Part shown: one piece after another, positions 35,400 through 48,732 of the stretch
How positions within the stretch are numbered: the first letter of the stretch is position 1
How the letters are laid out: the number at the start of each line of letters is the position of its first letter
Assembly (NCBI GenBank): GCA_963693315.1
Contig: OY856186.1
Span: 280,126,220 to 280,190,219, forward strand
Length of the DNA: 64,000 bases
Direction of reading: 5' to 3'
Source of the DNA: Diogma glabrata
Lineage: Eukaryota > Arthropoda > Insecta > Diptera > Cylindrotomidae
The notes under the pieces: generated by a model
The model's database searches: none
What the model was told of the DNA's origin: nothing
Seen by the model: only the letters and a program-made list of their open reading frames with translations
Translations under genes and position numbers: made by a program

Positions 35400-35665
35400 C
35401 ATCCATAGAACAAAAACGGCACAAAAAGATTAGTTTTCAAACATCCCAGCAGTAATAAAAACCATATTAAAATTGAAATTATTTTCAACCGATAGCACTT
35501 TATGGCTTTTTAGCACACTCATTGTTATTTAAAAATCACTGTTGTGTTACTATGCTTTTTTGTAAAAATTGATAAGAAAAATTATTATTTGTTGATAAAC
35601 AAATAATCTACAACAACAAACTTGAAGTTAATTTAAAGCTTGTTACAAAGTAAACGAGTTTATCT
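35400..35665 (-). repeat. Repeat family X, copy 2
   Basis: On +, TTTTTAGCACACTCATTGTT, TGTTGTGTTACTATGC and AAACTTGAAGTTAATTTAAA are the reverse complements of blocks in the copy at 22955-23240, in inverted order. Confidence 0.7.
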
Positions 35666-35974
35666 GAAACAATTTTTTACAATTGTCAAACATTTCTATT
35701 AACTTTTTTTACTAATATTTCACTAGCGTCAAGTGTAACAAATTGACTCCTATGATAAAACATTAAGTTTTATTTGAAATGCCATTTGTGTTGGTACAAT
35801 ATTGTCGTAATATCGTCAATCAGAGCGCAACATTTTTTCAGTGCTTTTTGAAAATTTTCAATCTAACTGATGGAGGCGTCAGATTTTGTTATACACAGTC
35901 ATACACGAATTTTTTTTGTGACGTTTATACTCCATGTAGAAGCGTTGCCAAGCTAATCAGCATCTAATATTCAC

Positions 35975-38900
35975 CATTCGCAACAGCGACAAAATTATAA
36001 TGGGAGCGGATTTTTTTAAGGTCGTTTATTACGTCCGTCTCCCATTGCAGTCGTGGTCTGCCTCGTGGTCGCCCACTCCCTCTGGTACTAATGTATATTA
36101 TTTTAATCATTCTAGACTGTGAATCGGCTCGTATAAGAACATTACCAAACCAAGCAATCCTGTTGGAACGGATACAACCTATTATATATGGACCCTCAAG
36201 AAGGTCTCTGATCTTAAAGTTATATCGCGTTCTGTACTCTCCATTGTCTGTCTTAAGTGGACCAAAAATGTAGCGTAGGATCTTACGCTCAAATACAGAT
36301 AAATGTGAGTGTAAGGGTCCACGTTTGTGACCCTTACATCACAACCGGTCTAATCAACGTCTTGTATATCTTGAGTTTGGTGTTAGTTGATACATGCGGT
36401 GATCCAAGGACAGGTTTAATTCAGTAGAAAGTTCGATTACCTGCAGCGATTCGAGTTTTTATATCTGTAAGTATGCTTTTGTTTGAGTCAAGTATATTGA
36501 TCCCAAATATTTAAAAGATTCAACACCCTCAATTGTTAATTCGTTCTTCGCCGCACATCAAATCTTTCTTGTCAGTCTCCCTTGAAATATTCATATGTTT
36601 GGTTTTATCGTAGTTAATTTGAGGACCATTTTTCTAGCACCACTCTCAAGCGACTTGAAAGTCTCACTCATAACAGAAAAAACGTGTTCTAGACCGAGTT
36701 GTGAAAACTTGACCATTTTTGATTTTTCTGAAACTTGGCATATAAAAAGTATGGACAAAATAAAAAATATGACTTATTTTACAATTTTTTTAAAGTGCAT
36801 TGTTTGAGCATAGGGGACACCCCAATATGCATGAAAAAGGAAAATTCTGCCAATCCGATATAACTATGAAATTGAATTGCTCAAGAACGGCTATACCGAT
36901 TTCATCATCTTTTTTTGTTAATTAATTAATTTTAAAAAAAAATTTAAGTTCGTTAAATAACTTAAAATAATAATGGTTTGGTTTCCAAGTTGTTTAAATT
37001 AATTTAAAATAATTTATTTAAAATAAATTTAATAATTTTTTGCTTTAGCAACTTTTTTAATAATATTTTGTTACATGAACCATAAATGGTCATTCTCAAA
37101 CATTTGAAAACATTTGAAAATATTATGTTTATTTTAAATAAATTATTTTAAATTAATTAATTGTTTTTGTAATTAATTTTTAAATTAAAATATTAAAAAA
37201 ACTTTTATAAAGATGGCGCTAGAGTCGAAGATCAATTGGAATTTAATTAATTTTTTCCTGAAAATAGTTCTATTTTTACTTTAAAATATATCATATTTAC
37301 AAGGAGGCGTTAATTTTTGTTCTTGAGATATTTAATCTTAAAGATTTTTAGTACGATTAAAATTCTAATTTTTCATCATGTTTTCAAACAACTTTCATTA
37401 ACAAAAAATTTTAAAATCAATTAAATTTTAACTTTTTTTTTTTAAATATTTACAAAGAGGCGTTAATTCGTGCTCTTGAGATATTTAATTTTAAAAATTT
37501 TTAGTCCGTCTAAAATTCTAATTGTTCATTATTTTTTCGATCAATTTTTATCATCAAAAAATTTTAACCACTGAAGTTCGAAAAAATGATGAAAAATTCG
37601 AATTTTAGTTGGACCAAAAATCTTTAAAATTAGATATCTCAAGAACACGAAATTAATTAAATTCCAATTTATTTTAGACCCTAGCGCCATCTTTAAAAAA
37701 GTTTTTTTAGTATTTCTATCTAAAAATTAATTACAAAACCAATTAATTAATTTTTTTCAAACGACCAACTAATCATCTATCAAACAAAAAAAAATTGATG
37801 AAATCGGTACAGCCGTTCTTGAGCAATTTAATTTCAAAGTTACATCGGATTGGCAGAATTTTCATTTTTCATGCATATTGGGGTGCCCCCTATGCTCAAA
37901 CAATGCACTTTAAAAATTGTAAAATAAGTTGTATTTTTTATTTTGTTTATACTACTTACATGCCAAGTTTCAGAAAAATCAAAAATGGTCAAGTTCAAAT
38001 CTCGACCTTTTCACCTGCGTAGATCACGTTTTTCATCTACAGCTTCACTTCGGCAACATCATCAGCGTACGCAATCATCTGTACTGAGTTTATTGACAAG
38101 ATATTGTTATTAGTTGGTAGTTTTTTTTGATGGCACACATATTCCAAGGCTAGATAGAAGAGTATAGGAGAGATAGCATCACCTTGTCTTAAACTGGAGT
38201 CAACTTAAAAATGTTTTAATATTTCGTTCTCTACTCGTACAGCATTGAGAGTTCTGTACTATCATTTTGCATAGTGATAGCTGTTTACCAGGGATTCCAA
38301 TTTACATCAGAGCAGACCATAGAGTCTCTCATTCCAGAGAGTCGTGTGCCTGCCTGAAATCAATGAAGAGCTGGTGCATAGGAAGGTTGAACTCTCGATG
38401 CTTTTCCAAAATCATCCTTATCGAGAAAAGTGCATCGGAGGTACCTAGACCTTGCCGGAAGCCACAGTGATGTTCTCCAAACAGATGTTCAGCAAAAGGA
38501 TTGATTTTGGCTTGCAAAATGTATCAAAAGATATTATATACTGTGCAGAGGAGAACGATTCCTCTGTAGTTTGCACATTGTAGTCGATTACCTATAAATT
38601 GGTATCAGCAAAGCTGAGTTCCAGTCTGTGGCATGATTTCAGTCCTCCAGATCATTTGAACAAGTTCAAATAATCTTAAGGATAGAGTTTCACCACCTTG
38701 TACAATCATTTCGGATGTTATATCGTCGATACCAGGTGCTTTATTGCATTTTAATTTAGACAGCGCTGCTTCGAATTCCTCTTTGGTTGGTTCGTCTACA
38801 TATACCTTTGACGCACGAATAAGCTTTGCTCATCGCCCGATTTGTTGCTGGTAATTTAAGTTGAGAAGATTCTCAAAATAAGCGTCCAAATTATCTAAAA

Positions 38901-40440
38901 TATTTTTAAGGTCTACCCATCTTCGTTTTGAATAGCAGTCGATCTAGTTTTAGGTCCCTTCTTTAAGGTTTTAACTTGTTTAAAGAAGTTATGCGACTAA
39001 TGTCCCTTATTGAAGCTTTCAATCTCCTCACACTGTCTCCTCCACCATTCGCTCTTCGTTCGTCTACATAGCTTTGTAACAGTTTGTCTTGCCAGTTTAT
39101 AGTTCTACTTCGTGGACCTGGTGTTACGTCCTTGTAGACATTTCAGATAGCAATCTCTTTTGAATTGAATAGCATCAATACATGCCTGATCCATCCATGG
39201 GTTCTGGCAATGGTTTTGTGGTCGTCCATGTATTCCCTCAGCAGCGCTTAAAACAGCATGTTTGAGCATACACCATGACTTATCGACGTTTCCATTAATG
39301 GTTTCTGATTTCTCCCTCTAATGTTTTGGCAATATGGTATTGATATCTCTCTTCTGTTTCAGCATTTTTTAGTGATGATATGTTAAAACGTTTCCGTTGA
39401 TTGAATTTTGGAATGCCTAGATTTGGAAAGTGGAACCTTATCTAGACATACAGGGAAGTGATCACTTCTAATGTATGCACCTCTAAGGGATCGCACATCC
39501 AGAACACTAGAACAGAAACGTGCTGTTACTAGCATGTGATCAATTTGAGTTCGAATGTTTCCACTCGGTGAGACCCAAGTCTGCTTATGAATCGATCGAT
39601 GCGGAAAGAAAGTATTTGCAATTCTCATATTATTTGATAATGCAAATTCAGTCATTCTTTCACCATTATCAATCGAATTCAAATGCAAGCTGTTGGGCCC
39701 CACCACATTTCCATAAGAGATATCTCCTACAACCTGTCCATAAAAGTCACCAAGAACCATATTGAAATTGCGTGTTGGTGTTTGTTTCATAACCTCTTCA
39801 AGTGCTATGTAGAAATTCTTCTTCTTCGTTGACAGGTTAAGCTTCAGTAGGTGCATGCACGGCAATAAAATAAAATTGCTGTATGTACCGCGTACCTGTA
39901 GGTAGCAGATCCTCTAATTGACCTGAATGAATTTCATCACGGCTTCTTGCATGCGTGCACCAACAAGAACACCAGTTCCAAATTCTTTTCGATAAGGATG
40001 ACCACTACAGTATAAAGAGTGTCTATCCAATTCTTGTGTTTGATTATTGGCTGTCTAATATCTTGCGGAGGCCTCTCAGCCTCTGTTTCTAGACTTATAA
40101 GAGCATCAGAAGCGCTCAGGATGCGCATGTTCCACCTCCTGATTTGGTAGTCTGGTCCTATTTCACGTCCAGGTAAACTCTGTTTTTTCCGGGTCTGTTA
40201 TTCTCTTTCTGATTATAAAATTTAACAAATAAGTTTTTTCTCGGAGTTAGGGTGTTAACCTTAGGCCCAACCCAAATAATCGCAAATTGGTCCGTTCTGC
40301 ATCTTAAGGTTACCAGAAACAAATTTTTTACATATTTATATAGCGAGCCAGTTGATCCAACACAGAGGCCCGCTTAAAGCCGACCCTAACACGGAGAACA
40401 GACGCTTGGGTTACATGTTTTAAGGCACCAAATTGCCGTG
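35975..40440 (-). mobile_element. RTE-clade LINE relic, split by a foldback insertion
   Basis: On minus: endonuclease (about 39950-39383: STKKKNFYIALEEV, MVLGDFYGQV, TWVSPSGNIRTQIDHML, RSDHFPVC). RT fragments follow (38517-38329: EHHCGFRQGLGTSDA and LFIDFRQAHDS; about 38090-38045: MIAYADDVAEVKL; about 36660-36590: SETFKSLESGARKM). The RTE C-terminal tail with RPRGRPRLQWETDVI is near 36050. Stops and frameshifts are frequent. The RT frame is interrupted at 36673-38036 by an unrelated foldback element. LINE B poly(A) abuts the 5' side at 40441. Confidence 0.8.
36673..38036. mobile_element. 1.36-kb foldback transposon inserted in the RTE relic
   Basis: The outer 260-bp arms (about 36673-36930 and 37770-38036) are inverted copies. 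Matching blocks are AACTTGACCATTTTTGATTTTTC, CATAGGGG.CACCCCAATATGCATGAAAAA and TTGAGCAAT/GCTCAAGAACGGCT..ACCGATTTCATCA. A second inner pair, AAAGATGGCGCTAG with TTCCAATT, matches its complement at 37195-37245 and 37655-37710. The core has direct copies of an AGGCGTTAATT..TGCTCTTGAGATATTTAAT block at about 37300 and 37450, and an inverted one at 37616-37660. No coding capacity was seen. Confidence 0.8.
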
Positions 40441-43430
40441 ATTTTTTTTTTTTTTTTTTTTTTTTATTCTATGTTAGGCATGTTTAGTGTTAACCAATAT
40501 AGATCAACGTCTCTGAATATCCGAAGATACCATGCTAACTAAGGAACTAGGGCTTGAAAGTATTATTCAATTTTCTTTGAGGAATTTATTAATGTTGATC
40601 TTAAAGTTTTGAGGATTAAAATTATCAGGAAAGACCCACGCCGGTAAGGCATTCCAGAGATGAGAAACTCTGTTAAAAAAATCGCGTTGAAAAGCGACAG
40701 TTCTACACCTAGTCACTCGAACCGTAAAAGGATGGGCTGATGTTGATGCTCTAGTGAAACGCGCAAAGTTTGCTGGTTCAGGCAAAATCGATTTGATCTC
40801 CGCAGACGTCCGTTCGTCCATAATATACTTGTAGAATACCGTCAAATCAGCGACGTCTCTTCTATGTTGCAAGGAATCAAGCTCGTTAGTAAGAGTCGAG
40901 TTGCCGATCAATTTAACAGCTCTCCGCTGTACAGAATCAAGACATTTCAAACTACTTATGTAAGCTCCTCCCCATATGTGAGAACAATACTCCATGCAGG
41001 GACGAATAAATGATTTATATATTAAAAGAAGCTGCTCGCTATTAAAAACCTTACGACAACGACCCAAAAATCCTAATTTTTGAACAGCGTTCTTTGCTAG
41101 GCTAAAAATATGAGAATTCCATTTCATACTATTTTCAATCTCAACTCCTAGAAGTTTAATAGATTCTTTCTCTTCAAGATTATTTGAATCAAACTTTAAT
41201 AAAAATGGATTAGGTGTTGATAACCTAGAAAAATGGCAAACTTGAGTTTTACTTGTGTTGAATTCAACACTGTTAGCAACTCCCCAATCTAAGATGGTTT
41301 TAAATCAATATTTAATGAGTCTATCAAGTTTGATCTAGCGATATTAAGATTTGATGGTGCATACAAATTTGGCATTTCATGTGACGCATGAAGTGTGCTA
41401 TCATCAGCAAAACTATGGATGGGATTAACTGTTGAACCTAGCAAGTCATTAATATAGAGAAGAAAAAGAGTAGGTGATAAAGCGGAACCTTGAGGAACAC
41501 CAGCGTTAGTTGAAAAGATATTCGATGAAACACCATCAACATTGACCTGAAATTTGCGCTCGGAAATAAAGCTTTGTAACCAAGAAATAAGTTGCTCATC
41601 TAAGCCGTAGCATCTCAATTTGCAAATAAGATTGTTGTGCCATACTTTGTCAAACGCTTTGGCAATATCAAGTGCGACGCCAAAGGTCTCACCATGGTTT
41701 TCAAACGACTTGTTCCAGATATGCGTGACAAAACAGAGTAAATCTCCCGTCGCTCTTCCTTTACGGAATCCGTATTGTCTTTCATTAAGTAATTTTGACG
41801 ACTCTAAGAAGCTCATAATATTAAAATTAACATATTTCTCAAATACTTTAGAAACAACCGACAAAATTGATATAGGTCTGTAGTTTCTTGGATCCGTTTT
41901 AGCGCCCTTCTTTGGAACTGGTTGTACACTAGCCATTTTCCATATATCAGGAAAAATCCCTTTCTTATATGACAAATAGAAAATTTTAGTTAGGATTGGT
42001 GCTAACTCTTTAGCAAAAGTTTTAAGGATAATTGGAGGAATTCTATCAGGTCCAGATGCCTTATTAGTATTGATTTGTAAGAGCATTTTCCGAATGACAT
42101 TTTTACGAAAAATAATCCGCCCCATTTTGTTAGAAACTCTAGGAATTGGTATAGGTAGAAAATTGGGTTCTACTAATGTAGAATTTAACGAAAAACAGTT
42201 ACCTAATAAATTAGCCTTTTCTTTGGGGTCAATAATAGGTATATCTCTATCAATAAGAGGAGGTATAGAAGACTTACAAAAATTTCCTTGAACAGCCTTG
42301 GCGGTTTTATAAAAATTTCGTGAACCAGTAGGGTGCTCAGCAAATTTATTAGCTTTTTTCCTAATAAATAGATGTTTCTCTGCATCTATTAATTTTCTAC
42401 ATAAATTTCTTTCTATTCGGTATAATCTAAGGTTTTCATCAGACTTGTTTTGAATAAACTTTTGAAAAGCCTTTTTTTTAATTTTTATTGCTTTTTTGCA
42501 TTTACTTGAAAACCATCGATCAACCTTCGGAACAATCAAACTATTTGGAACAAACCTACTCATACCCATTAGTATTATTTTTGAAAAATTAGAAGCAACA
42601 ATGTTTGGATTTTGGCTGGAAAGACAATTGCGTTTCCAGGGAAACCATTTAAAGAAATCTCTAAGTCCCTGCCAATTTGCAGCTTTATAATCCCAAACAA
42701 GACGAGGATTAGCTTTAAACTGTTTAGGTACTTGTATATTTAAATGTGTGGAGATCAAATTATGATCTGATCCACCCAAAGGCTCTGATACTTTAAATTG
42801 AACCAACGTAGGGTCATTTATCAAAAACAAATCGAGCAAGTTACTTTTTTGGCCAAGAATGTCAGGAACTCTGGTAGGCTGATCTATTATCTGAGTGAAA
42901 TTATGATAAAGAGCAAAAAGTTCAGCTTCTTTACCTAATTCATCAGTTTTAGAGCTGTGTGTAAGCCATTCTTTATTATGAACATTGAAATCACCAAGAA
43001 CTATAATTTTAGCGTTAGGATATACAGTCAACCTATCTATCTTTTCAGATAGGTCATGAAATAAATTTATGTTCTCCGGTGAGTTGGGCGAGCGATACAA
43101 TCCAAAGACAAAAAGAGTTTGATTAGAGCAGGTAATCTTAAGGGAAACCATATTGTGAAATTTTGAATTTAATTCAAAATTATTTATTCTCACATATGGT
43201 ACAGAATTTCTAATAAACGCACAAACACCATGCTTAAAGTAGAAAGAAGATTCAAGCTCATAGTTAGGACAAACATATTTAGTTTTGTCCAACGATACAG
43301 CTCTCGCGCTGATAATCGTTTCCGTTAAAAAAAGAATATCAGGCTTAAGATTCTCAAGATAAAGGTGAACTGCATTAAGATTGGCGTTCAACCCTCTTAT
43401 ATTAGCAAAATTGATAGACAATTTCGACAT
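40441..43430 (-). mobile_element. LINE B, nearly intact
   Basis: A T run on + (40442-40466) is the poly(A) tail, followed inward by a 100-bp 3' UTR and one long coding region. The 5' UTR probably continues into 43431-43900 but its start could not be fixed. It is related to LINE A at protein level but clearly a separate family. Confidence 0.85.
40567..43430 (-). pseudogene. LINE B endonuclease/reverse transcriptase, one frameshift
   Basis: The start ATG is at 43430. The frame runs 713 codons to 41289, and continues in another frame from about 41300 through ILDWGVANSVEFN and IKLLGVEIENSMKWNS to 40567, so a single-base slip (around an AAAA run near 41296) is the only break. Total length is about 954 aa. 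Endonuclease motifs are FANIRGLNAN, PDILFLTET, GLYRSPN, GDFNVHNKEW and GGSDHNLIS. RT motifs are NYRPISILSVVSKVFEKYV, QYGFRKGRATGD, ALDIAKAFDKVW, NAGVPQGSALSP and SFADDSTLH. The C terminus has RPCMEYCSHIWGG and FNPQNFK. Only one ORF is seen, with no gag-like ORF1. The frame is otherwise free of stops, so the copy is young. Confidence 0.9.
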
Positions 43431-44454
43431 TTTAAATTATAGTTAAATTTAAAAATAAATCTGAAAACAATCCTCAAAAAAATTCCAACTAAAACCAAAC
43501 AAAAGATCAAAAATGATATCTAAATTGACAATTCTACCAGCTGGACAACTTGAAACTATGTCTAAGTTTAACTGTCGAAATTGCCAATTCAAACAATGGA
43601 TAATAAATTAATGGTTCGACATAAGAGATTGAAGCAAACAGATTAAACCAAACCAAAAACAACGATTAAGGATTAAAAGGAGACCGTGAAAGTTCTTATC
43701 TCTTAAAAGTAGTATAGTAAGTATAACTGTGAAATTGCAATTGAAGTTTGGGTTAATTTTGTCTTACACTTAACAAATTAAATTTAAAATGAAATACAAT
43801 GTAAAATAATTGTACCTACAGCACAGTCGTTGCTGTTAATTTAGTATTAACAAAATATTAAAAAAAAAAATTACTAAATAAATTGTAAAACTTATCTTAA
43901 TTTCCTCCTGAACCATCGGTAAGGTAAAAATTTTAGATATATTATCGTTTTTCCTAAATTTTCTTCAAATTTTGTTCTTAAGTTAATTATTTCTAATTTT
44001 GTAATTTTCTTACCTAAAAATAAAAAAGATAAATAGTGTTAATTAGTAAAAATTAAAATTTATTGATATTAAAGTAATAAATATAAAAGAAATTTAATTA
44101 TTATTATTTTTTTGCAAATTTCTTATATTCGAAAATAATACACAGCCGTTTCGTTTGACAGCTGGCCTACTTGCCTACTTAGCGTCATTGACTAAGCAGT
44201 TTTTACCCTGCTTGTCTCCGATGCACCAACCTAATTCTGTCAAAGTAACCCAGGCAGCACGGCGTGGACCTCGAATTTCGGATTTCGCTACCGTATTCTG
44301 AATTACTTCAGATTATTTTAGATGGGAAGTTTCGTACCTACGCCTCCAGCTAAACATGTCCGTTTGGTTTTGGTCTTTTTTATAATAATAATAAATACTT
44401 CTTCGAGACTATTTTTAATAGGTCTTACACTCCCACATCTCCTAGTAGCGTGTT
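43431..44454. other. AT-rich stretch, possibly LINE B 5' UTR
   Basis: No gene was seen. The 44150-44330 part is markedly less AT-rich than its surroundings and may be a 5' UTR or an older insertion. Confidence 0.35.
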
Positions 44455-46520
44455 GCAGTGGCATAGCTAGCATGGGTGGCACCCGGGGCGGATATTATGG
44501 TGTCACTCCAAGAATGAAAACTGTCAATATTAATAAAAACCAATATACGTAATATATAATTTTATTTACAAATACAAATGAGCATTATTATTAATAAGTT
44601 GCATATAATTACAGTCCTGTTTTATTATACATTCTTTCACATTGATGTATGAAAATGAAACTTTTATGATAGGGTATAGTAGAAAAAAATGAGAGTAGAA
44701 TTAATATACTCTCACATACATATTATGTACACACATTTAAAATCTCTTCTTTCTAGCTTTAACAGCTGCAAACAAAAGGTTCTGTGCAGCGCCTCTAGTG
44801 TCTACATTTCTTGTTGATCACTTAATTTCTCAATTGCAGCCACAATTCCATAAAAATTTTCAGCCAATACTTTTACTCCAGCATAATAAGCAGTCCAACG
44901 CGTTGTTGAAAGTCTTATAACAGTTGCTTTGCCGTTTTTAGGCAGCACTTCTCAGCGGCTAGTCGAAGCAGAAAAAAATGTAAAACTGGCTTCCACTGTT
45001 CCGGAAAATGTTACACAAGCTACATTTTGTGCAAATGTTGGTCACATAAATTAATTGAATGATCTATACAGCCAACAAAAATTGCTTTGTTGTTTTTGAT
45101 TTAATAATAGCTTGCACTCCTTCATGTATACAACTCATAACAGCTGCATTATCATAACCTTGGAAACGAGAATTCATAACATCTAAACCGTCATTTTCAA
45201 GATTTTTAAGAATTTCATCGCTTAAATGAGCGGATTTTTTCCATGTAAAGGAAAAATTCCAAGGAATACTTCTTTGATTTCCACTTTTCTATCATTAATT
45301 TTCCAATAACGAATCACTTCTGACATTTGATCAATGTGTGAAATGTCAGGTGTGCTATCAAACATAATTCCAAAGTATTTAACCAATTTAATTTCGTTGA
45401 CAAGTTTAAACTTTACGTGGTTCGCTAAAACATTATTGAACTAATTTTGTATATCTGGTGACAAATATGACACTTTTGGTGATTTACCATGCTCCAAATT
45501 CAATATGTGTTCTTTTAACACAACATCATACTCTGACAATAGTTTGATTAGTTCTAAGAAATTGTCTTTATTTGAAGAACTTTGTCCTTCATCATGTCCA
45601 CGAAATGCTAGGTTTTGTTTAGATAAAAACAAAGTTATATCCAATCTTGAGAAAAGATGTTTCCACTTCTGTTTTTCATTATCTTTTAATTGCAAGGCTG
45701 CGCCTCCTACGTTTTATGAAATTTTAACCTCATTTCCAAAATTTTCAACTTTTAAAAATTCTCCAGATGTTCACTTGAAGTTTCATGGTCGGCCACTTTG
45801 GGATTTAGTTTCCACCACTTCTGAAATCCAGTCGTAAATGTTGATTTTGTATTACTACTATTGGTGACAGCAAATATACGACAACAGAAGTAGTACAGGA
45901 CACAGGTTATCAGAATTTTTTCGCCATTATATGCATCATTTTATAAAACCATTTTTTAAAAAGATGGCGAACAACACCTTTTATGTCTAACCCGTTTTTA
46001 GATACAATAGCAAACGGCCCTACTCTATTTTGGAAATGTTCACTTTCTTTTTTATAATTTCAATGCGAACATTATGAGAGACGGGTATATTCCAATGATA
46101 CATTTCTTAAATCCTGAAGTGATTCACCTATGCAAATATTGTCTTCGAAGCATTATCATTGTAGAAGCATAGTAGAAGCATTATCACTGTCATTTCAGTA
46201 ATTTTCTCTGATTTGTCTTCATTATGGGTTATCATTATTAATTCTGTATTGTCGCTATTACTTCCTGAAGATGAGCTAATATTATCTGAAAAATTCGTTG
46301 CATCAACGTGAGAATCAGTTTCTTTTGATGAACTTTGGCTATCATCAGGTTTTGTAGCATATTTAAATATGGATCCAGACATGCTCTGAGCTGCATCTAG
46401 TTTAGCCCGCTTGACTTTTCTCTGCTGGAATCCACTTTTTCTTTTAGATGTATGAACTCCTCGTGGCATATTTATTTTTTGGGATATGTGGTAGACGAAA
46501 TCTAAAAACATATTTTTAAT
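44455..46520 (-). mobile_element. hAT element relic, ZMYM1-like transposase
   Basis: The + strand end CAGTGGCATAGCTAGCATGG followed by TGGCACCCGGGGCGGA (44457 onward) is the type of terminus found on hAT elements of this group. The other terminus was not found. Confidence 0.6.
44740..46511 (-). pseudogene. Decayed hAT (ZMYM1-type) transposase
   Basis: On minus, 46511 onward opens with PRGVHTSKRKSGFQQRKVKRAK and an S/D-rich linker typical of the N terminus before the TTF zinc finger. After a broken zinc-finger zone come NLAFRGHDEG and LIKLLSEYDVVLKEHIL (45695-45441), then FGIMFDSTPDISHIDQMSEV, DGLDVMNSRFQGYDNAAVMS (about 45420-45130). This is the hAT catalytic core with the first Asp present. 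The dimerisation end is unreadable. Many stops and frameshifts mark it as old. Confidence 0.7.
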
Positions 46521-46816
46521 TAGTAGGTTTCAGCAAAGCCATAATTCTAAATATATTTGTAGGATACATATGTATAGTTCATAATAAGTACACTGTGCTA
46601 ACAACTAAATACAACGCTAAGAGAATTAATATATTTAAAAATTCATTGTAACAACTTATATTAAATAATATTTGATAAAATGGAATATACAAATCTTATG
46701 CCTAATATTATAAGGCACCATTTAAAAAACATAAATATAAAATATCTTTTAGGACAAGCAATATTTTATATAAAGTATTGAAAGCAAAATTCAATATCCA
46801 ATTAGAATCATGTTAA

Positions 46817-47175
46817 GGAATTTACAAAATTAAATGTGATTCTTGTGAAAAAAATTTCATCGGGAAAACCGGAAGATGTTTTAAAGACTGATTTAAGGAA
46901 CATCTTTCTATGAAGAAAAATAAACAAAATTTAAAATCAATTTTTGCAAACCATTTAGTTAATAACAATCATAACTACACCACTTTGTGTAGTAATCCAC
47001 CAAACAAAGTTTGAAGGATTTTCATTTATGTAGCCATCCATGGCTTTCTAATAGATTCCCTTGAAGAATTTGAAATTTGCAAGGGATTTAAAACACAAAA
47101 AAATTTAATTTTAAATAATAAACTTTCATTTAATTCAAATATATTGTACAATATTGTTTTGGATTCCACCAATTA
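46817..47175 (+). pseudogene. GIY-YIG endonuclease end of a Penelope-like element
   Basis: The frame reads GIYKIKCDSCEKNFIGKTGR, CFKD (TGA) FKEHLS, then FANHLVNNNHNYT and IDSLEEFEICKGF. This is the GIY..(Y/F)IG fold with the CxxC insert and the trailing F..H....H and LE..EI elements of Penelope-like elements. Two in-frame stops are present and the RT portion is not recognisable upstream. Confidence 0.65.
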
Positions 47176-47849
47176 AAATTTATGTTAAAACATATTTCAT
47201 TCATAACAAATTTAGAAATATAATTTATTTAGGCGAGTGCAATCAGGTTTATGCCTTGGAACCCAGTTATAATGAATGAATTTAGATGTTTCTGGATTTT
47301 TTGAATTTCTTATACTAAAAAGGAAAAGGTTTACCTATTGAAACCATCCGCTAATATTTTTTTTTAAGAGCTGTCGCATGAAAATGATGCTACTTCTAGT
47401 AAAGTACATTCCTTCTACAGCTATATTTCTTTTTTCTTTTCGAGAATGACTAAGTTTCTATATAAAATATACATAAATTTTCATAATTTTGTATAAACGA
47501 CCTTAAAAACTAAAACAGTTATTATTTTCTTAAAATAAATATTTAAAAATGCCAAAATTTGAATTTTTTTGATTTTGATTTTTTGCTTAAATTTACGGAT
47601 TTTAAAAATTGCGGTAATTTTTAATAGACTTATGGTATTAGAAATAAAAAAAAATCATTCAAATACATTCATTATAACTGGGTTCCGTCATATTTCATTT
47701 ATAATGACTAATTGCACTGGGCTAATTTATAAAAATGAAAATTTTATTCAATTAATTTCATACAATAATTTTTCTTTTTTATCAAAAAATTTTTGTTTAT
47801 GAAATGAAAAGTTTTCTTTCGATATTAATAATAATTTAAACGTTTGAGA

Positions 47850-48575
47850 ATAAACATTACTTCGGTTTTGAAAAAATTATTTTGGTTTTGAAAAAATTAC
47901 TTCGGTTTTGAAAAAACCTAAGTATTGCATTCATGAACCAAAAGTGAAATTCTTACCCCCACTTTTTTGGCATTTCTCAACGTTTTAGGACCTACTGATT
48001 CTAAAAAAGTAACAAAAATGTATGTCTGTCTGCCGGCCGGCCGTCTGGCATTCCGGCCGTCCGTCACAACTGACGAAATTTAGAAAACGGCTGAAGGGAT
48101 TTCAAAATTTTTGATTCTAAAAATAGGTATACTCAATGGTTAGAGCCGAAAGGGCGATGTGTGCGATAGCTGTCTTGGAAGTGTGTCAAAAAAATCTTCA
48201 AGTGTGTCAAAACAAGGAAATTTGCATATTTTTTACTTCAAAAACGTTCATTTTAAGTGATTACGAGTAGGAACATTGAGATTGGAGAAATCTTGATGGT
48301 TGGGATTGGTATGTGAGACCAAAATCTAGATTATTGCATTAGAATTTTGTCAAAAAAATGATTTTGGTTTTTTTTACCCAATTTTTTGGGGAAAAAATGA
48401 AATTAATTATTTGTATGACATGAAGTTTTGTTATTATTATTGAGAATTATGGCATTGTAAGTTTGTCAAAAAAATGTTTTCAAGTGTGTCAAAAGAATGA
48501 TTTTCATTTATTTTTTTTGGAAAAAAATAAAATTAATTATTTGTATAAAATGTTAAATGTAATTGAACATGAAAT
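47850..48575 (+). repeat. Repeat family Y, copy 1
   Basis: It shares with 49952-50745 the blocks CCTAAGTATTGCATTCATGA, TTCTTACCCCCACTTTTTTGGC, CGTTTTAGGACCTACTG.TTCTAAAAAAG, TGTCTGTCTG, and a run of AGTGTGTCAAAA words. The first 90 bases contain three CTTCGGTTTTGAAAAAA copies. Confidence 0.7.
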
Positions 48576-48581
48576 CAAAGT

Positions 48582-48672
48582 TATTGGCGTCTATATATTG
48601 TGTTGTTTTTCTGTGTTCTGCTACGCTTGATTTGTTCCGATGTTAGGAAAACAACACAATATAGACGTTAAT
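48582..48672. repeat. Foldback with about 27-bp arms
   Basis: GGCGTCTATATATTGTGTTGTTTT on the left pairs with AAAACAACACAATATAGACG on the right, apart from a 2-base bulge, around a 35-base loop. Confidence 0.65.
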
Positions 48673-48732
48673 AACTCAAAATTAAAAAAAATTGTACAAC
48701 AACATTGGAAATTAGATGCATACGAATCATAT

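Noticed and set aside
42070..42690. + strand open frames within LINE B
   Set aside because: They are shadows of the endonuclease-RT gene.
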